Positions 1 through 9,398 of a stretch of 64,000 nucleotides of DNA are shown here, piece by piece. This DNA is from Shinisaurus crocodilurus. Lineage: Eukaryota; Chordata; Lepidosauria; Squamata; Shinisauridae. The DNA is taken from contig JAHFWL010001018.1 in NCBI GenBank assembly GCA_021292165.1, positions 1 to 64,000 of the forward strand, given 5' to 3'. The position numbers were made by a program, and so were the translations under genes. Under the pieces are notes generated by a model that worked only from the letters and a program-made list of their open reading frames with translations, had not been told where the DNA came from and ran no database searches. Positions within the stretch are counted from its first letter, which is position 1, and each line of letters begins with the position of its first letter.

Positions 1-420
1 TATATTATGCAAATATTCTCTGATTCTTCTGTGCCCGACAGCTATGAGTTTCCTTCTGCATTGAAGTTTCTATACAACAGAGATTTCTTTGTGACTATTT
101 TTAAGGCAAAACAAAGTGGGCGAGTGAGCTCACATATTCACTGACATATTCAGAGTTGGCCACATGGGAAGGTGTCTTGAACTGGGAATGAGTGGGCTTC
201 TGGCATGTTATGGTCACCTGTGTTTCCCATTCATTCCTGCACTCTGGTTCTCCTTTAGTTCAGTCTAAAAGGAAGAGTTATTTATGCTCTCTGTTTTCAA
301 TGGCATTTTTCAAAACTTCCTGTCAGCTGACCAGCAAGGCACCCTTGGACGGTATCCCATGCGACGCTACCGCTGACATAACTCACACTGCGCTAGCAGA
401 AACAACCTCTTGTGCAAAGC
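1..420. other. Unassigned sequence at left edge
   Basis: AT-moderate sequence with no open reading frame that looks like a known protein. The longest frame from 192 runs into the palindromic repeat at 429-563 and owes most of its length to it. No SINE, LINE or terminal-repeat signature was recognised apart from the left arm of a small outer hairpin at about 419-428. It could be host intergenic or intronic DNA. Confidence 0.4.
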
Positions 421-632
421 CAATAGTGCAGTGTTCTCCAACCTTGGGTCCCCAGATGTTTTTGGCCTACAACTCCCAGCATGCCCCAGCCAGCTACGCT
501 GGCTGGGGCATGCTGGGAGTTGTAGGCCAAAAACATCTGGGGACCCAAGGTTGGAAAACACTGCAATAGTGCTTGCTGGTGCGATAGGATTTCCTGGAAA
601 ACCTGTTGTGCCAGCAAGCACTATTGGCACTG
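419..632. repeat. Outer hairpin interrupted by MITE copy 1
   Basis: Outside the MITE, the bases at 419-428 plus 572-580 (GCCAATAGTG, then CTTGCTGG) are complementary to the stretch at about 612-631 (CCAGCAAGCACTATTGGC). With the MITE and one TSD copy removed, this would be a continuous stem of about 18-20 bp around a loop of some 30 bases. The MITE therefore appears to have landed in the arm of an older, smaller foldback sequence. No TSD was recognised for the outer hairpin. Confidence 0.55.
429..563. mobile_element. Palindromic hAT MITE, copy 1
   Basis: The 135-bp element is almost one perfect inverted repeat: it starts CAGTGTTCTCCAACC, ends with its complement, and folds at a short centre near 495-500. 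It is flanked by an exact 8-bp direct repeat, CAATAGTG, at 421-428 and 564-571. An 8-bp duplication plus a CAG...CTG end is the signature of the hAT superfamily, so this is a non-autonomous element moved in trans by a hAT transposase. The two arms differ at only one base near the tips. Five further copies lie in the window (2879, 12611, 28115, 51901, 54844). Confidence 0.93.
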
Positions 633-1322
633 CTCTAGAGGTCATTTATGTAGCGTTGCATTGGATATACTGCCCATTATGAATACGTGGGGGATGGGCA
701 AGATTAGTCAAGTTCTAAAGGCGTGCTCTTGGAAACATTCAAGGTTAGACTGGGAAAAGAAACCGTGCATTTCAAAAGCACTTGTGAGCATTCTGTGTAC
801 CTCACACGAGCTAGAACCAGTGTTATCAGCCCACAGCAAACAGCAAACACTTCACAAGTGAAGATGCTTCCACACTGACACCTTGTAACACACCACCCAT
901 TCTTAGCACTTTTTATGTATCTAAATCCTGTTATGTTTTGTCCACACTAGTGGGGATGATTATATAACCTGGAGGGTGTGGAAAGGACAGTTTATCTGAG
1001 CATGCCATTTTTTAATCCAATTTTAAACATTTTTTTTCCAATCTTTTATCAAAATCTTTAAAAAAACCATCTAAGGAGGAAGCTGTCAATGAAATCTTCA
1101 AACTTGCTGAATTAGGTTTCAATTCACAGATCATGTTTTTCTAACATGGGAGGACGCCTGCAAGTGATTCCATCTTGTGCCTTGACACAAAGTTACATAC
1201 ATATTTATTGCATGAAAGGTTCACATTCATACATGTCATTGGAGCCAGGGCTGCTTCTCTTGATCCCCCGCAAACCCTCTGTGCACCTAAGGCTGTAATC
1301 CTGTGCAGAGAGTTATGCACAT
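633..1322. other. Unassigned region
   Basis: No gene, SINE promoter box or terminal inverted repeat was recognised. Short open frames on both strands (for example 661-861) have no recognisable domain and look like chance. The base composition is AT-rich between 890 and 1140. Confidence 0.4.
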
Positions 1323-1515
1323 TAGAACATAAGAAGAGCCATGCTGGATCAGACCAAGGGTCCATCTAGTCCTGCATTGTGTTTGCACAGTGGCCAACCA
1401 GCTGCCCATGGGATCCCACAAGCAGGACATGAGTGCAACAGCACCTTCCTGCCCATGTTCCCCAGCAACTGGAGTACATAGACAAAACATGGGAGAGGCC
1501 ATGGAGGACGACAAC
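1323..1515 (+). repeat. Dispersed retroposon-like repeat
   Basis: The run beginning AGAACATAAGAAGAGCC and continuing through 'ctggatcagaccaagggtcc' and 'cagtggccaaccagctgccc' is a sequence I recognise as highly repeated in squamate genomes, probably the 3' portion of an old non-LTR element or SINE. This copy has no clear tail or target-site duplication. The family assignment is from memory of the motif and was not checked. Confidence 0.5.
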
Positions 1516-1770
1516 ATCATGTAAGGGACCCACAAACTTCCATGAGTGAGGGAACACGAGTGCACTATAAATGTCTCGTGTAGAGAAGCCCTAATTTATT
1601 TTTTTTTACCAAATCACCCCTTATGTGTTAACTGGTGACATGCCTTTCTTTTATGAATTTATAAAAGACCATCAGCTATCTTTTTAAATTATTTTACTTC
1701 AGAAAAAATAGATAACCCCAAAGCTACAGGTTAGATTTCATTTTTGTCAAGAATCGGCATTACTCTCCAG

Positions 1771-1900
1771 CAGGGCTCTCCAGCCTTGGGTCCCCAGATG
1801 TTGCTGGCCTACAGCTCCCAGCATACCCAGCCAGCATGGCTAATGGCAGGGGATTCTGGGAGCTGTACTCCAGCAACAATCTCCACAGCTGTAGACTACA
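1771..1900 (+). mobile_element. Old hAT-type repeat fragment
   Basis: It begins CAGGGCTCTCCAGCC and continues with the same 'cttgggtccccagatgt' and 'cctacagctcccagcat' words as the palindromic MITEs, but it is not palindromic and has more differences from the young copies. It is probably a relic of the ancestral hAT element from which the foldback MITEs were derived. The right end is not sharply defined. Confidence 0.6.
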
Positions 1901-1921
1901 TTAGCGCTACTCTTCTGGGGA

Positions 1922-1951
<30 letters not shown>
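1922..1951 (+). repeat. (GT)n microsatellite
   Basis: About 15 uninterrupted GT units. Confidence 0.97.
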
Positions 1952-1952
<1 letters not shown>

Positions 1953-2870
1953 CTTGAGAGGGTGTCATGATCCTGGAGTGCAGCAGTGACATGGACACAG
2001 AGGCTACGAACCAGTGGTGTCAATAGGAGAGGCACTGGGCCTGAGCACCGCTGCCGAACTGGAGGCCTTCTACTCCAAGACGCTGGAGACCCTCAAACCA
2101 GAGTCCCTCAGGCCTGGACAAGAAACTGCAGCCCCCCCAAGCCCAACTCCAGCAAAGGGGCAGCACAGCCACCTCTGAGAATGCCACAACCCGGTGTTCC
2201 AGTGCAGGTAGTGTGCCTGTGCCCGCCATGAGATCTTGGATAGATGAAGGTGTACTAGGCCCCAGTCCAGAGACCCACTGCTTTAAGGCTTTCCACTTTG
2301 CAAGACTTAGGGGTGGTCTCTGAGAGGGGACTCTGGATGTCCAGGGGGGGAAAAGTTTTAGTCTGGTCTCACACTTCATTGGAATAAGTTCCTCACTAGG
2401 AGAGCCCTCCTTGCTCCCTTTTTTCGACTGCTCTCCGTGGGTCCTCTTTGGGACCAGATTAGGATAGAGGCATCGTTTTGACATGTACAGTGACTTTTGT
2501 AGGTGAACCTATCACTACTATGCATTCATACCTTGGCACATCTTCACTATTATCTAGCTGGTTGGTGTCATTGTAGCCCTGTATGTTTTAAAATTTCAAT
2601 TTTAATGTGTGCCTTTTCATCTATCTATTCATGCGGTAATGCTTAAATGAAAAAAGCATTTTGCACAAATGTTTAAAAAGCAATCAAAACCCAAAACCTT
2701 GGTTGCGTTTTTCAATCAGCACCATTTTATCACTGTATTTCTTCCCCTTTTTTCCTTCTACTTCTTAACATTCCGGAACTTAATCACAGAATAGCGCTGA
2801 AATGTTGGGAAGCACATTAGAATAAATTTAAGAAGTGCTTTAGAACTGGATTGCCTATTGATGTATCTCA
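1952..2870. other. Unassigned region with a short coding-like patch
   Basis: Most of this stretch has no recognised feature. A short stop-free frame on the + strand at 2008-2178 reads as an acidic, helix-prone peptide, and the opposite strand is open over 2020-2484. Neither shows a family motif. It could be decayed Gag-like or LINE sequence, but nothing decides it. Confidence 0.3.
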
Positions 2871-2878
2871 GTGTTGTC

Positions 2879-3003
2879 CAAGCTTGGGTCCCCAGATGTT
2901 TTTGGCCTACAACTCCCAGCATGCCCCAGCCAGCTACGCTGGCTGGGGCATGCTGGGAGTTGTAGGCCAAAAACATCTGGGGACCCAAGCTTGGACAACA
3001 CTG
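2879..3003. mobile_element. Palindromic hAT MITE, copy 2
   Basis: The 125-bp inverted repeat has an exact 8-bp TSD, ATGTATCT, at 2871-2878 and 3004-3011. The tips read CAGTGTTGTCCAAGC in both arms. The changes relative to copy 1 are the same in the left and the right arm, so the two arms match each other better than they match any other copy. Confidence 0.93.
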
Positions 3004-4530
3004 ATGTATCTGATGCAGGTGCATTTCCCCTTCCCCACCTACACAGCTATGGCACACATCCTAACGTGGGTAGAACATAGTAGGACATACACACAAAAGA
3101 GTGCTGTACCTCCCGAGGGATGGAAAGTCAACTGCAATCCCGCTTGAAGCTTATAGCAGAAAAGCACCGATTTGCGTTGCATGAGGAACACTCGTCTGGA
3201 AGCCCTCAGAGTCAGCTACGCTTTTACCCCACCACCAGCAACTGCCTGCTTCCACCTTGAGAAATACACTTATTTGCTTTGCTTTGCTTGCAGGACACCC
3301 ACGATGAGTGCAATCCCTTTACATCAGGGGTGCAAAAAGCACAGCCCACGAGCCACAGGTGAACTGCCAAGCCCTGTCTGGCAGCCACCACACCCTCCCC
3401 CCCTGCACCGGCTGCACCGGAAAGAAAAAAAGGGAGGAAAAACACGCTTGCAGTGGGCTCTATGCCATACAAGCTTCATTCTGAGAGCATTCTGGATTCC
3501 AGCTTGCTTCCTAGGACACTCTGGGCATGCTCTAGGAATGAGGCTTCTACGGCAGGAATCATAGAGCTTGTTCCTAGGGCAATTTTTTCTTTTCTTTTTT
3601 CAGCAGGGAAGAGACGGGAAGGATTAAAGCTGTGAATGTGTAGGTGTATGTATGAGTGAGTGAGTGGGGGGGGGAGAGGTGAGTGGGTGTGGAAGTGAGT
3701 GGGGGTAGTTTGTGTGTGTGCGAGGGGGACATAAGGGGAGCTCGGCCCCTGACAGGTGACCCCTAGGGGATGTAGCACAAGTGGCCGCCCCCCCATCTTA
3801 AACGCGAGGTTTTTTATAAAAACTACTAGACTGTATACAAGACAAGCACAGTGTGCATGCGTGAGTTGTATGTGAATGTGCGTGTGCACACACGTGTGTG
3901 TGTGCGTGCACACACGTGCGCAGTCCTGCTTTACACGTCTACTCAAAAGTAAGCCCCATTGGGATCAATGGGACGGACTTCCAGGTTGCAACCTACAAGT
4001 GCTACAAGCCATTTCAAATACTCACGCCAAACAATGATCATTCAGTGTACCTCCTCAGAAATAAGGTAAAGGGAAACTTACAATCACTGACAAGAATATT
4101 TATTTAGAACATTTCTAAGCCACCTTTCTGGGGGAAAAAAAAACAAGGCAATTTACCCCCCCCCCCCCAAAAAAAACACCCACCCTCAAAAAACAAAAAT
4201 CGCAATCAAAGACATAGTAAAACCTTAATATTTGTTGGACTTCTCTTTTAGTCTACTAGGAACAGGCAAAAATGCTGGGTTTCAGTGTCTGTCTCAGTGT
4301 TATATTATTTAGAAATGAAATGTCTATTTCAGAGTTAGCCATGTAAATCCTGGGGATATAATGCAGCGTAAATAAACATGCAGAAGCAATGAAAACCTAA
4401 TCCAAGTTCAGGATATATACAAATTCATGCCCTTCTAGAAACGACACGCAGTAGGCATACACTGCCACTGGGTCATCTAAAGAACCTTCAGCTCAAGATC
4501 ACAAAAGTTTTTGCGGTAATAAACTTGTTT
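3004..4530. other. Unassigned region with GT-rich tracts
   Basis: It contains G/T-rich low-complexity sequence at about 3638-3920, C-runs and A-runs at 4155-4180, and a fragment beginning CAGGGGTGCAAAAAGC at 3326 that resembles the left end of a hAT element without a recognised right end. At 3940-3990 the words 'actcaaaagtaagccccattg' and 'aatgggacggacttcc' belong to a very common lizard foldback repeat. No gene was found. Confidence 0.45.
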
Positions 4531-4806
4531 GGGCGCAGCCCTATTGGAATGCCCTGTAAGCCCCCGAACTCGGAGCACCCCATGCAGAGTGGGCAGAGGG
4601 GTGGAGGCGATCAGGAGAGCTCGCATCCTGGCCCCTCCAGCCTCCTACCCACCCCCCGCCCCCTTTAGCCCCTCTCCGGGGTTGCTTTCCCAGCCTCGGA
4701 GAGCGGCCAGGGCACTGCAGTTCTTTCCACGCTGCCTCCGACCTCGGAGCGGAGAATCCAGACTATCCTATGGCCCCTCAGACAATGTCCAGGGGCCATA
4801 GGATTG
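4531..4806 (+). repeat. GC-rich repeat with hairpin end, copy A
   Basis: The right end carries a hairpin, tatcctatggcccctcag then ccaggggccataggat, at about 4765-4804. The same organisation ('cggagcgg.gaatcc' followed by 'atcctatgg..cc' and 'ccataggattg') recurs at 11366-11435. A left part resembling 'gggcgcagcc' recurs at 10638. This looks like a non-autonomous DNA element of unknown superfamily. No TSD was identified. Confidence 0.5.
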
Positions 4807-4849
4807 TTCCCTTAGTCTTTAATGTGCCACAAAACTCTTTGTTGTTTTT

Positions 4850-5090
4850 CGGTGCTTTCAGACGAGGGTCGAATAGTGCAATTGCCTTGCCTCATTCACA
4901 GAATGTTATGGGTGTGTAAGTGTGCGTGCAGCCAACGCTGTCTCCGATGTGTAGCCCTCCCATGTTTTCCCATCGCTTCTTCTGTCTTTTTTCTTACCAA
5001 AAAACAAACAAAAGACCTGCTGAGGAAGGCAGGAGCTGCCCGATACCTTCTGAACGGTCAGCGCTGGGAGCCCTCCGTCTGGAAGCACCC
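4850..5090. mobile_element. 'GGGTGCTTCC' MITE-like element, copy A
   Basis: It starts GGTGCTTTCAGACGAGG and ends CCGTCTGGAAGCACCC, an imperfect inverted repeat. Internal words ('attcacagaat', 'cttcttctgtctttttt', 'gggagccctccgtctgg') are shared with the copy at 10393-10634, and the ends are shared with 14516-14743. TSDs are not clear, so the superfamily is left open. Confidence 0.6.
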
Positions 5091-6085
5091 TGTGTTATAG
5101 AGTTACTCATCTCTAGGGAGGACGGCAACGCAGTCTCAGCCCAACTCTGTAATCCATCTGCATCCCTTCTTTGTTTTCACACGCACAAGGATATCCACAC
5201 ATAGATATAAAATTATGCATAAAACAAGTGAGACCCACAACACAGCTGTAAGGAGCATTGATATTGACGCACACAAAGGAAACAATTCTGCTTGTTTAAT
5301 TGGACTTTACTCACCTGCCGCAGAACAAAGCCTGTCGCACGGAGGGAACCGGCTTCAGCTCATCATCTTGGCTGCTTCAGAAGTTAACAGACTGATCAAA
5401 AGAAAGATGTGAAGCATTTTTATAACCTCCCGTCTCTGTTGAGGAACTGCCATCCAATCTGTCTTCTTGCTACCCAGCCTATTCTTCCTGTTCTTCCCCA
5501 GCCTTGCCAAAACACCAACAGCCCGTCCCTTTTGACTCCCCTGCACATGTGTCTAGTTTTCAGACCAATCAGAGGCAGGGTGGCAAAGGGCTGGTTGGGT
5601 GCCTCACCACACTCATGTACAAAGGGGTGATGGGCGACACACAGGCGCTGCCTTTGAAAAGAAAGTGTTCTACTAATCTGCTGCTTGGCCAGTGCAAAGG
5701 AGGGGGGGGGAATCCAAGGGTTGCTTTTAGGGAAAAACGGGTAGAGCCGGCAAAGCATAGCAAAGCAGCGTAATGCAATAGCAAAAGCCAGTGGATTAGG
5801 AAAGCCATCTCCAACCCTCCAGATGTGCTGGACTATAATTTGTTGTAGACTAACATCTGGAGAGAAGAAGGCTGGTTTAGGATTCAATATCAGGCTTGAG
5901 GAATTCCCAGTAGGGGCAGAGGGAGAGATGTGATTCTTCAGTTCTCTTATATTAAGAAAAATAGGAAAAATCTTCCTCCTTTTAGTACAGTGTTTCACAC
6001 TAAGTCGGGAGTAACTACCAGTCCTGATTCTGTAGTCACAATCAATAATGTGGGTTAGACACTCTAGCAGACCCACATATAAGTA
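5091..6085. other. Unassigned region
   Basis: No gene was recognised. A minus-strand open frame at 5420-6076 is 218 codons long but low in complexity, and it has no motif or codon pattern suggesting a real protein. A degraded hAT word, 'cctccagatgtgctggacta', sits at about 5815-5870. Confidence 0.35.
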
Positions 6086-6334
6086 CAGTCATGCCTTGGA
6101 TTGAGAGCATAATTTGTTCCGGAAACGTGCTTGTAATCCAAAACACTCTTATATCAAAACGAAATCCCCCCCCCAAATGTGTACAGAGATTTTTAATTTA
6201 AGCTGTACTACAGTACATGTATTGAAAGACGTCACTTGTATATCAAGTCAAAAATTTTTAAATAAATATTTAAAAATTTGCTTGTCTTGCAAAACGCTCT
6301 CAAACCAAGTTACTTGCAATCCAAGGTATTACTG
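6086..6334. mobile_element. Tigger/pogo-like Tc1/mariner MITE
   Basis: The 249-bp element starts CAGTCATGCCTTGGATT and ends AATCCAAGGTATTACTG. The ends are imperfect inverted repeats, flanked by TA dinucleotides at 6084-6085 and 6335-6336. CAGT...ACTG ends with a TA duplication fit the pogo/Tigger branch of Tc1/mariner. There is no transposase, so it is non-autonomous. Confidence 0.75.
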
Positions 6335-6336
6335 TA

Positions 6337-6813
6337 TGTATTGAAGAGGGGGGGGTCCTGGGGGGACAAGCCTTTTCACTACCTTTTAACCACTCTGCTT
6401 GTTGACCTTGTTCCTCGCTGCTACCTGAACTAAGCCAGCGAGTTAACCGTGCATATGTTGGGCAACATTTTGCTTCTTATTACAAAAAACAAGCCTGTCT
6501 TCGTAGTAAGCCTCTCAGTTCATTAAACATGTATTTGCTGGAATGAGAAGATGGGATTCCAAGGAACACCTACAGAATCGGCCAACAGAGTGATGGAGAA
6601 GTAAAGGTAGTGGCCCTGCCAGGGCAGAGGGGGCTCTGGGCAAGATGCCCTCTGTCCCCCTCAAATTCCTGGGTTCCCCACCCCCATTTTATCTACCCCC
6701 AGTTTCTCTCCACCCCAGCTCTCTCTCTCTCCTCTTTCTCTCCCCAACCCCAGTGTCGCTCTCTCACTCACTCTCCTCCTTTGCCAGGAAGCGGCACCTT
6801 CTCTTCGCCGCTA
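6337..6813. other. Unassigned region, pyrimidine-rich at the end
   Basis: Sequence without a recognised gene. From about 6640 to 6810 it is C/T-rich ('ctctctctctcctctttctc'). It forms the left flank of the Helitron, whose insertion point is the A at 6813. Confidence 0.4.
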
Positions 6814-7001
6814 TCTACTATATAAATGTGAAAGTTTGTACGTTTGTTTGTTTGTGTGTGTGCGTCGCATAGGCTCCTACACGGTTGGATGGATCCCCAC
6901 CAGACTTGGCACACATACTCTTCATCACCCAAGGAAGAATACTGGTGGGTTTAAATCTCCGAAAAACCATCACTGCGCCTGTATGGCCCAATCTCAGATA
7001 G

Positions 7002-7312
7002 GCAAAGACAAAAGAGAGAAAAAACCCCAAGTGCCAATAGAGATCTTTGTGTATTTTTATTTATGCCCAACGCGTTTCGGCCTAAGCCTTTTTCAAGGGC
7101 GCTTATTTTCTAATATTGTTCGAGAGAAACAGCTTCATCAATCTCCACAGGAGATTCATCAACAATAGAAAATAAGCACCCTTGAAAAAGGCTTAGGCCG
7201 AAACACGTTGGGCACAAATAAAAATACACAAAGATCTCTACAATGGCACTTGGGGTTTTCTCTCTCTTTTGTCTTCGGTTAATAGAGCCTTCCCCCAGGT
7301 TCCGCCCCCCCC
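7002..7312. mobile_element. Nested foldback element with 11-bp TSD
   Basis: Two arms of roughly 105 bp (about 7003-7108 and 7165-7272) are near-perfect reverse complements. They share words such as 'gacaaaagagagaaaa' and 'cgtttcggcctaagcc'. The block is bounded by ATCTCAGATAG at 6991-7001 and 7313-7323, an 11-bp direct repeat that restores the Helitron sequence seen at 60630-60655. The long duplication is unlike hAT (8), mariner (2) or Harbinger (3). The superfamily is not assigned. Confidence 0.7.
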
Positions 7313-7357
7313 ATCTCAGATAGCCAATGGCGTCATTTAGAATGTTCACGTGAACTG

Positions 7358-7670
7358 CCGCAGGGGCCTATCAGGAGCGGTTATGCAAATAACTCCAACA
7401 ACATTTAGAACATTCGTATGAATTGCCTCTTACGTCATACAGAATGTTCATGTGAACTGCCGCAGGGGCCTATCAGGAGCGGTTATGCAAATAACTCCAA
7501 CAACATTTAGAACATTCGTATGAATTGCCTCTTACGTCATACAGAATGTTCATGTGAACTGCCGCAGGGGCCTATCAGGAGCGGTTATGCAAATAACTCC
7601 AACAACATTTAGAACATTCGTATGAATTGCCTCTGCTCTTACGTCATACAGAATGTTCATATGGACTGCA
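7358..7670 (+). repeat. 102-bp tandem repeat, 3 copies
   Basis: The unit contains 'caggggcctatcaggagcgg', 'tgcaaataactccaacaac' and 'cttacgtcatacagaatg'. The marker 'caggggcc' recurs at 7361, 7463 and 7565, giving an exact 102-bp period, with the last unit running into the minisatellite. It lies wholly inside the Helitron. Confidence 0.9.
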
Positions 7671-7682
7671 GCGGGGGGCCTA

Positions 7683-7975
7683 GGCGGAGAGCGGGGATTT
7701 CACTGTTGTGTAGTCCGGGGGGGGGGGCGGAAGCAGGGATTTCATTGTGTAGTCCCGTGGGGGGGGGAGCTGGGATTTCACTGTTGTGTAGTCCCGTGTG
7801 TGGGGGGGAAGCTGGGATTTCATTGTATAGTCCCGGGGGCGGGCGGAAGCTGGAATTTCATTGTGTAGTCCCGGGGGGGGGAGCAGGGATTTCATTGTGT
7901 AGTCCCAGGGGGGGGGGGAAACTGGGATTTCATTGTGTAGTCCTGGGGGAGCTGGGATTTCACTGTGTAGTCCCA
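7683..7975 (+). repeat. G-rich minisatellite
   Basis: About eight variable units of 30-45 bp combine 'gggatttcattgtgtagtccc' words with runs of 5 to 12 G. Related arrays occur at 60838-60965 and 62777-63190. The regularly spaced G-runs have strong G-quadruplex potential on the + strand. This is not a CRISPR array: there are no unique spacers between constant repeats. Confidence 0.9.
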
Positions 7976-8321
7976 TTCCTTTCCTATGGAGCCATTCAAA
8001 AAAGCAGTCAGCTACCTTAAGGAATTTCGAACAAATAGTGCCTATAAGAAAATGATGACCCGGGCAACGCCGGGTAAAAAAAAGCTAGTTTCTTTTAAAT
8101 TTTTAGAAGGGTTTGACCTCACTACAGAGCGAAGCTACAGCCGTGCCTTGGATCTTAACTTCCCTAGAGTGCCCCTGAGTGCACGTGGGGCAAGCCTAGG
8201 CTCTCTGGAGAATTGAAGGTGCCGGGTGTGTGTGACTGCAGCTTCCCCTGCAGTGTGCTCAACCTCTTCTAAAAGTTAAAAGAACAAGAGAGAGAGAGAG
8301 AGAAAGAAAAGATGCTGCTGC

Positions 8322-8508
8322 CAGTGGAGGCTGGTGACTCCTATTTTGGTGGGGCTCTGTAATCCATTGCAGGTTTTATTTGGAGCTTTATAGGAGCTAT
8401 GCATGGTGCTCCATGGTGGTGAACCTATTTTGTGTGTGTGTGGAGGAGTTCAGAACCATGTGAAGCTCTAAATGAAACCTGCAATGGATTAGGAGCCCCA
8501 CCAAAATA
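8322..8508 (+). mobile_element. Truncated hAT MITE ('CAGTGGAGGCTGG' family)
   Basis: It starts CAGTGGAGGCTGGTGACTCC and shares its whole body ('ccattgcaggttttatttgg', 'tataggagctat') with the complete 212-bp copy at 38187-38398. Its right part is the inverted-repeat partner, but the terminal bases are missing and the sequence ends in a GA-rich tract near 8508. Confidence 0.7.
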
Positions 8509-8711
8509 AGGGGGAGAGAGAGGGTGAAGAGAAAGGGAGTGCCAGCACAGGGGCGGGGGAGCGCTTCTGAAATGTGCTTCAAGGAAGAGCTGTGGCTACA
8601 TTTGGGGTCCCACTGGGCTTTAGGGCCCCCGACCTGCACGCAGTGGTTCAGTCCCAGCAGTACCCCTGGCGAAAGGGCATGCTGTCGTCTGCGATGGGGG
8701 TGGTGTTGTGG

Positions 8712-9390
8712 CAGGGATGGGGACTTGGACTCCAGGACTCGACTCGTGAGTCGGACTGAGTCCCCCCGCTGACTCGAGTCAGACTCGAGTCCCAATATTT
8801 TTAATGGGACTCGAGACTCGACTCGGGACTCGAGACCAAGGACTCGTGTTCCAAAATCGTGTTCCTCAAATGCAACATGGATAGGTTTTAGGAAGTACAG
8901 CAAGTTTATTTTTTAAAATCATTTTCCTAAAATGCAACCTTTCAGACATTTTGGGTTTGGCTGCCTCTGCCTGCCTGTTTGGGGTTCCCTGCCTCCTCTG
9001 CCTGCCTGGTCTCTTCTTGACCAGTTCCACAGCTTGAATTGTCCAAGACAAAGGCCTCTGCCTGCCTGCTTTGGGGTTCCCTGCCTCCTCTGCCTGCCTG
9101 GTTATTTTGGGTTTGTCTGCCTGGTCTGTTCTTGCCAAAATCAGTTGCAGAGTTTTGAAATAAAAAGGCACACTTGTGCCTAGAATTTATTTAAGCCACA
9201 CATCTGAAATAGCCTTATTTTGTTGGGGGGAAAAAACATTGATTTTAATAGGGACTCGTGAAGTCAGCTTTGGGAGTGACTCATGACTCGTGAGTCACCA
9301 TTTTGGACAAAGGACTCGGACTCAAGACTCGGGTCCAAAGACTCGTGACTCGACTTGTGACTCGAAACCAAGGACTCTTCAACATCCCTG
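8712..9390. mobile_element. 'GACTCG' hAT element, copy 1
   Basis: The 679-bp element starts CAGGGATGGGGACTTGG and ends CTTCAACATCCCTG. It has an exact 8-bp TSD TGTTGTGG at 8704-8711 and 9391-9398. Both end regions are packed with GACTCG/CGAGTC words. The centre (8930-9200) holds 'tgcctctgcctgcctg' repeats and a stretch encoding a lysine/glutamine-rich frame on the minus strand (8866-9171). The CAGGGATG/CATCCCTG ends and 8-bp TSD place it in hAT. Three more copies are at 49073, 52621 and 57497. Confidence 0.9.
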
Positions 9391-9398
9391 TGTTGTGG

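Larger units (their letters stand above)
6814..8088 (+). mobile_element. Non-autonomous Helitron
   Basis: The 1275-bp element begins with 5'-TCTACTATATAA, the TC start of animal Helitrons. It ends with a GC hairpin (CCCGGGCAACGCCGGG at about 8059-8074) followed a few bases later by CTAG at 8085-8088. It sits between A (6813) and T (8089), the expected Helitron target, and has no TSD or terminal inverted repeat. No Rep/helicase coding is present, so movement would need an autonomous partner. Inside are a 102-bp tandem triplication, a G-rich minisatellite and a nested inverted repeat at 7002-7312. Its left part matches 60440-60720. Confidence 0.85.

Noticed and set aside
410..682. Open frames on both strands over the palindromic MITEs (also at 2851, 28124, 54838)
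   Set aside because: The same peptides (for example MFLAYNSQHAPAS) recur wherever the MITE occurs, on both strands, because the element is palindromic. They are shadows, not genes.
2008..2178. Short acidic coding-like frame on + strand
   Set aside because: 56 codons with stops on both sides, no start and no recognised family. Cannot be distinguished from decayed repeat.
5420..6076. 218-codon minus-strand frame as a gene
   Set aside because: No motif, no splice or promoter signal, and it ends inside a degraded hAT word. Length alone is not persuasive.
7683..7975. Array-like repeat considered as CRISPR
   Set aside because: Units vary in length and sequence, there are no constant repeats with unique spacers, and the context is a eukaryotic Helitron.
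8057..8088. GC hairpin plus A-run as a bacterial-type terminator
   Set aside because: The context is a vertebrate genome, and the hairpin with CTAG and the A/T target is the 3' end of a Helitron.
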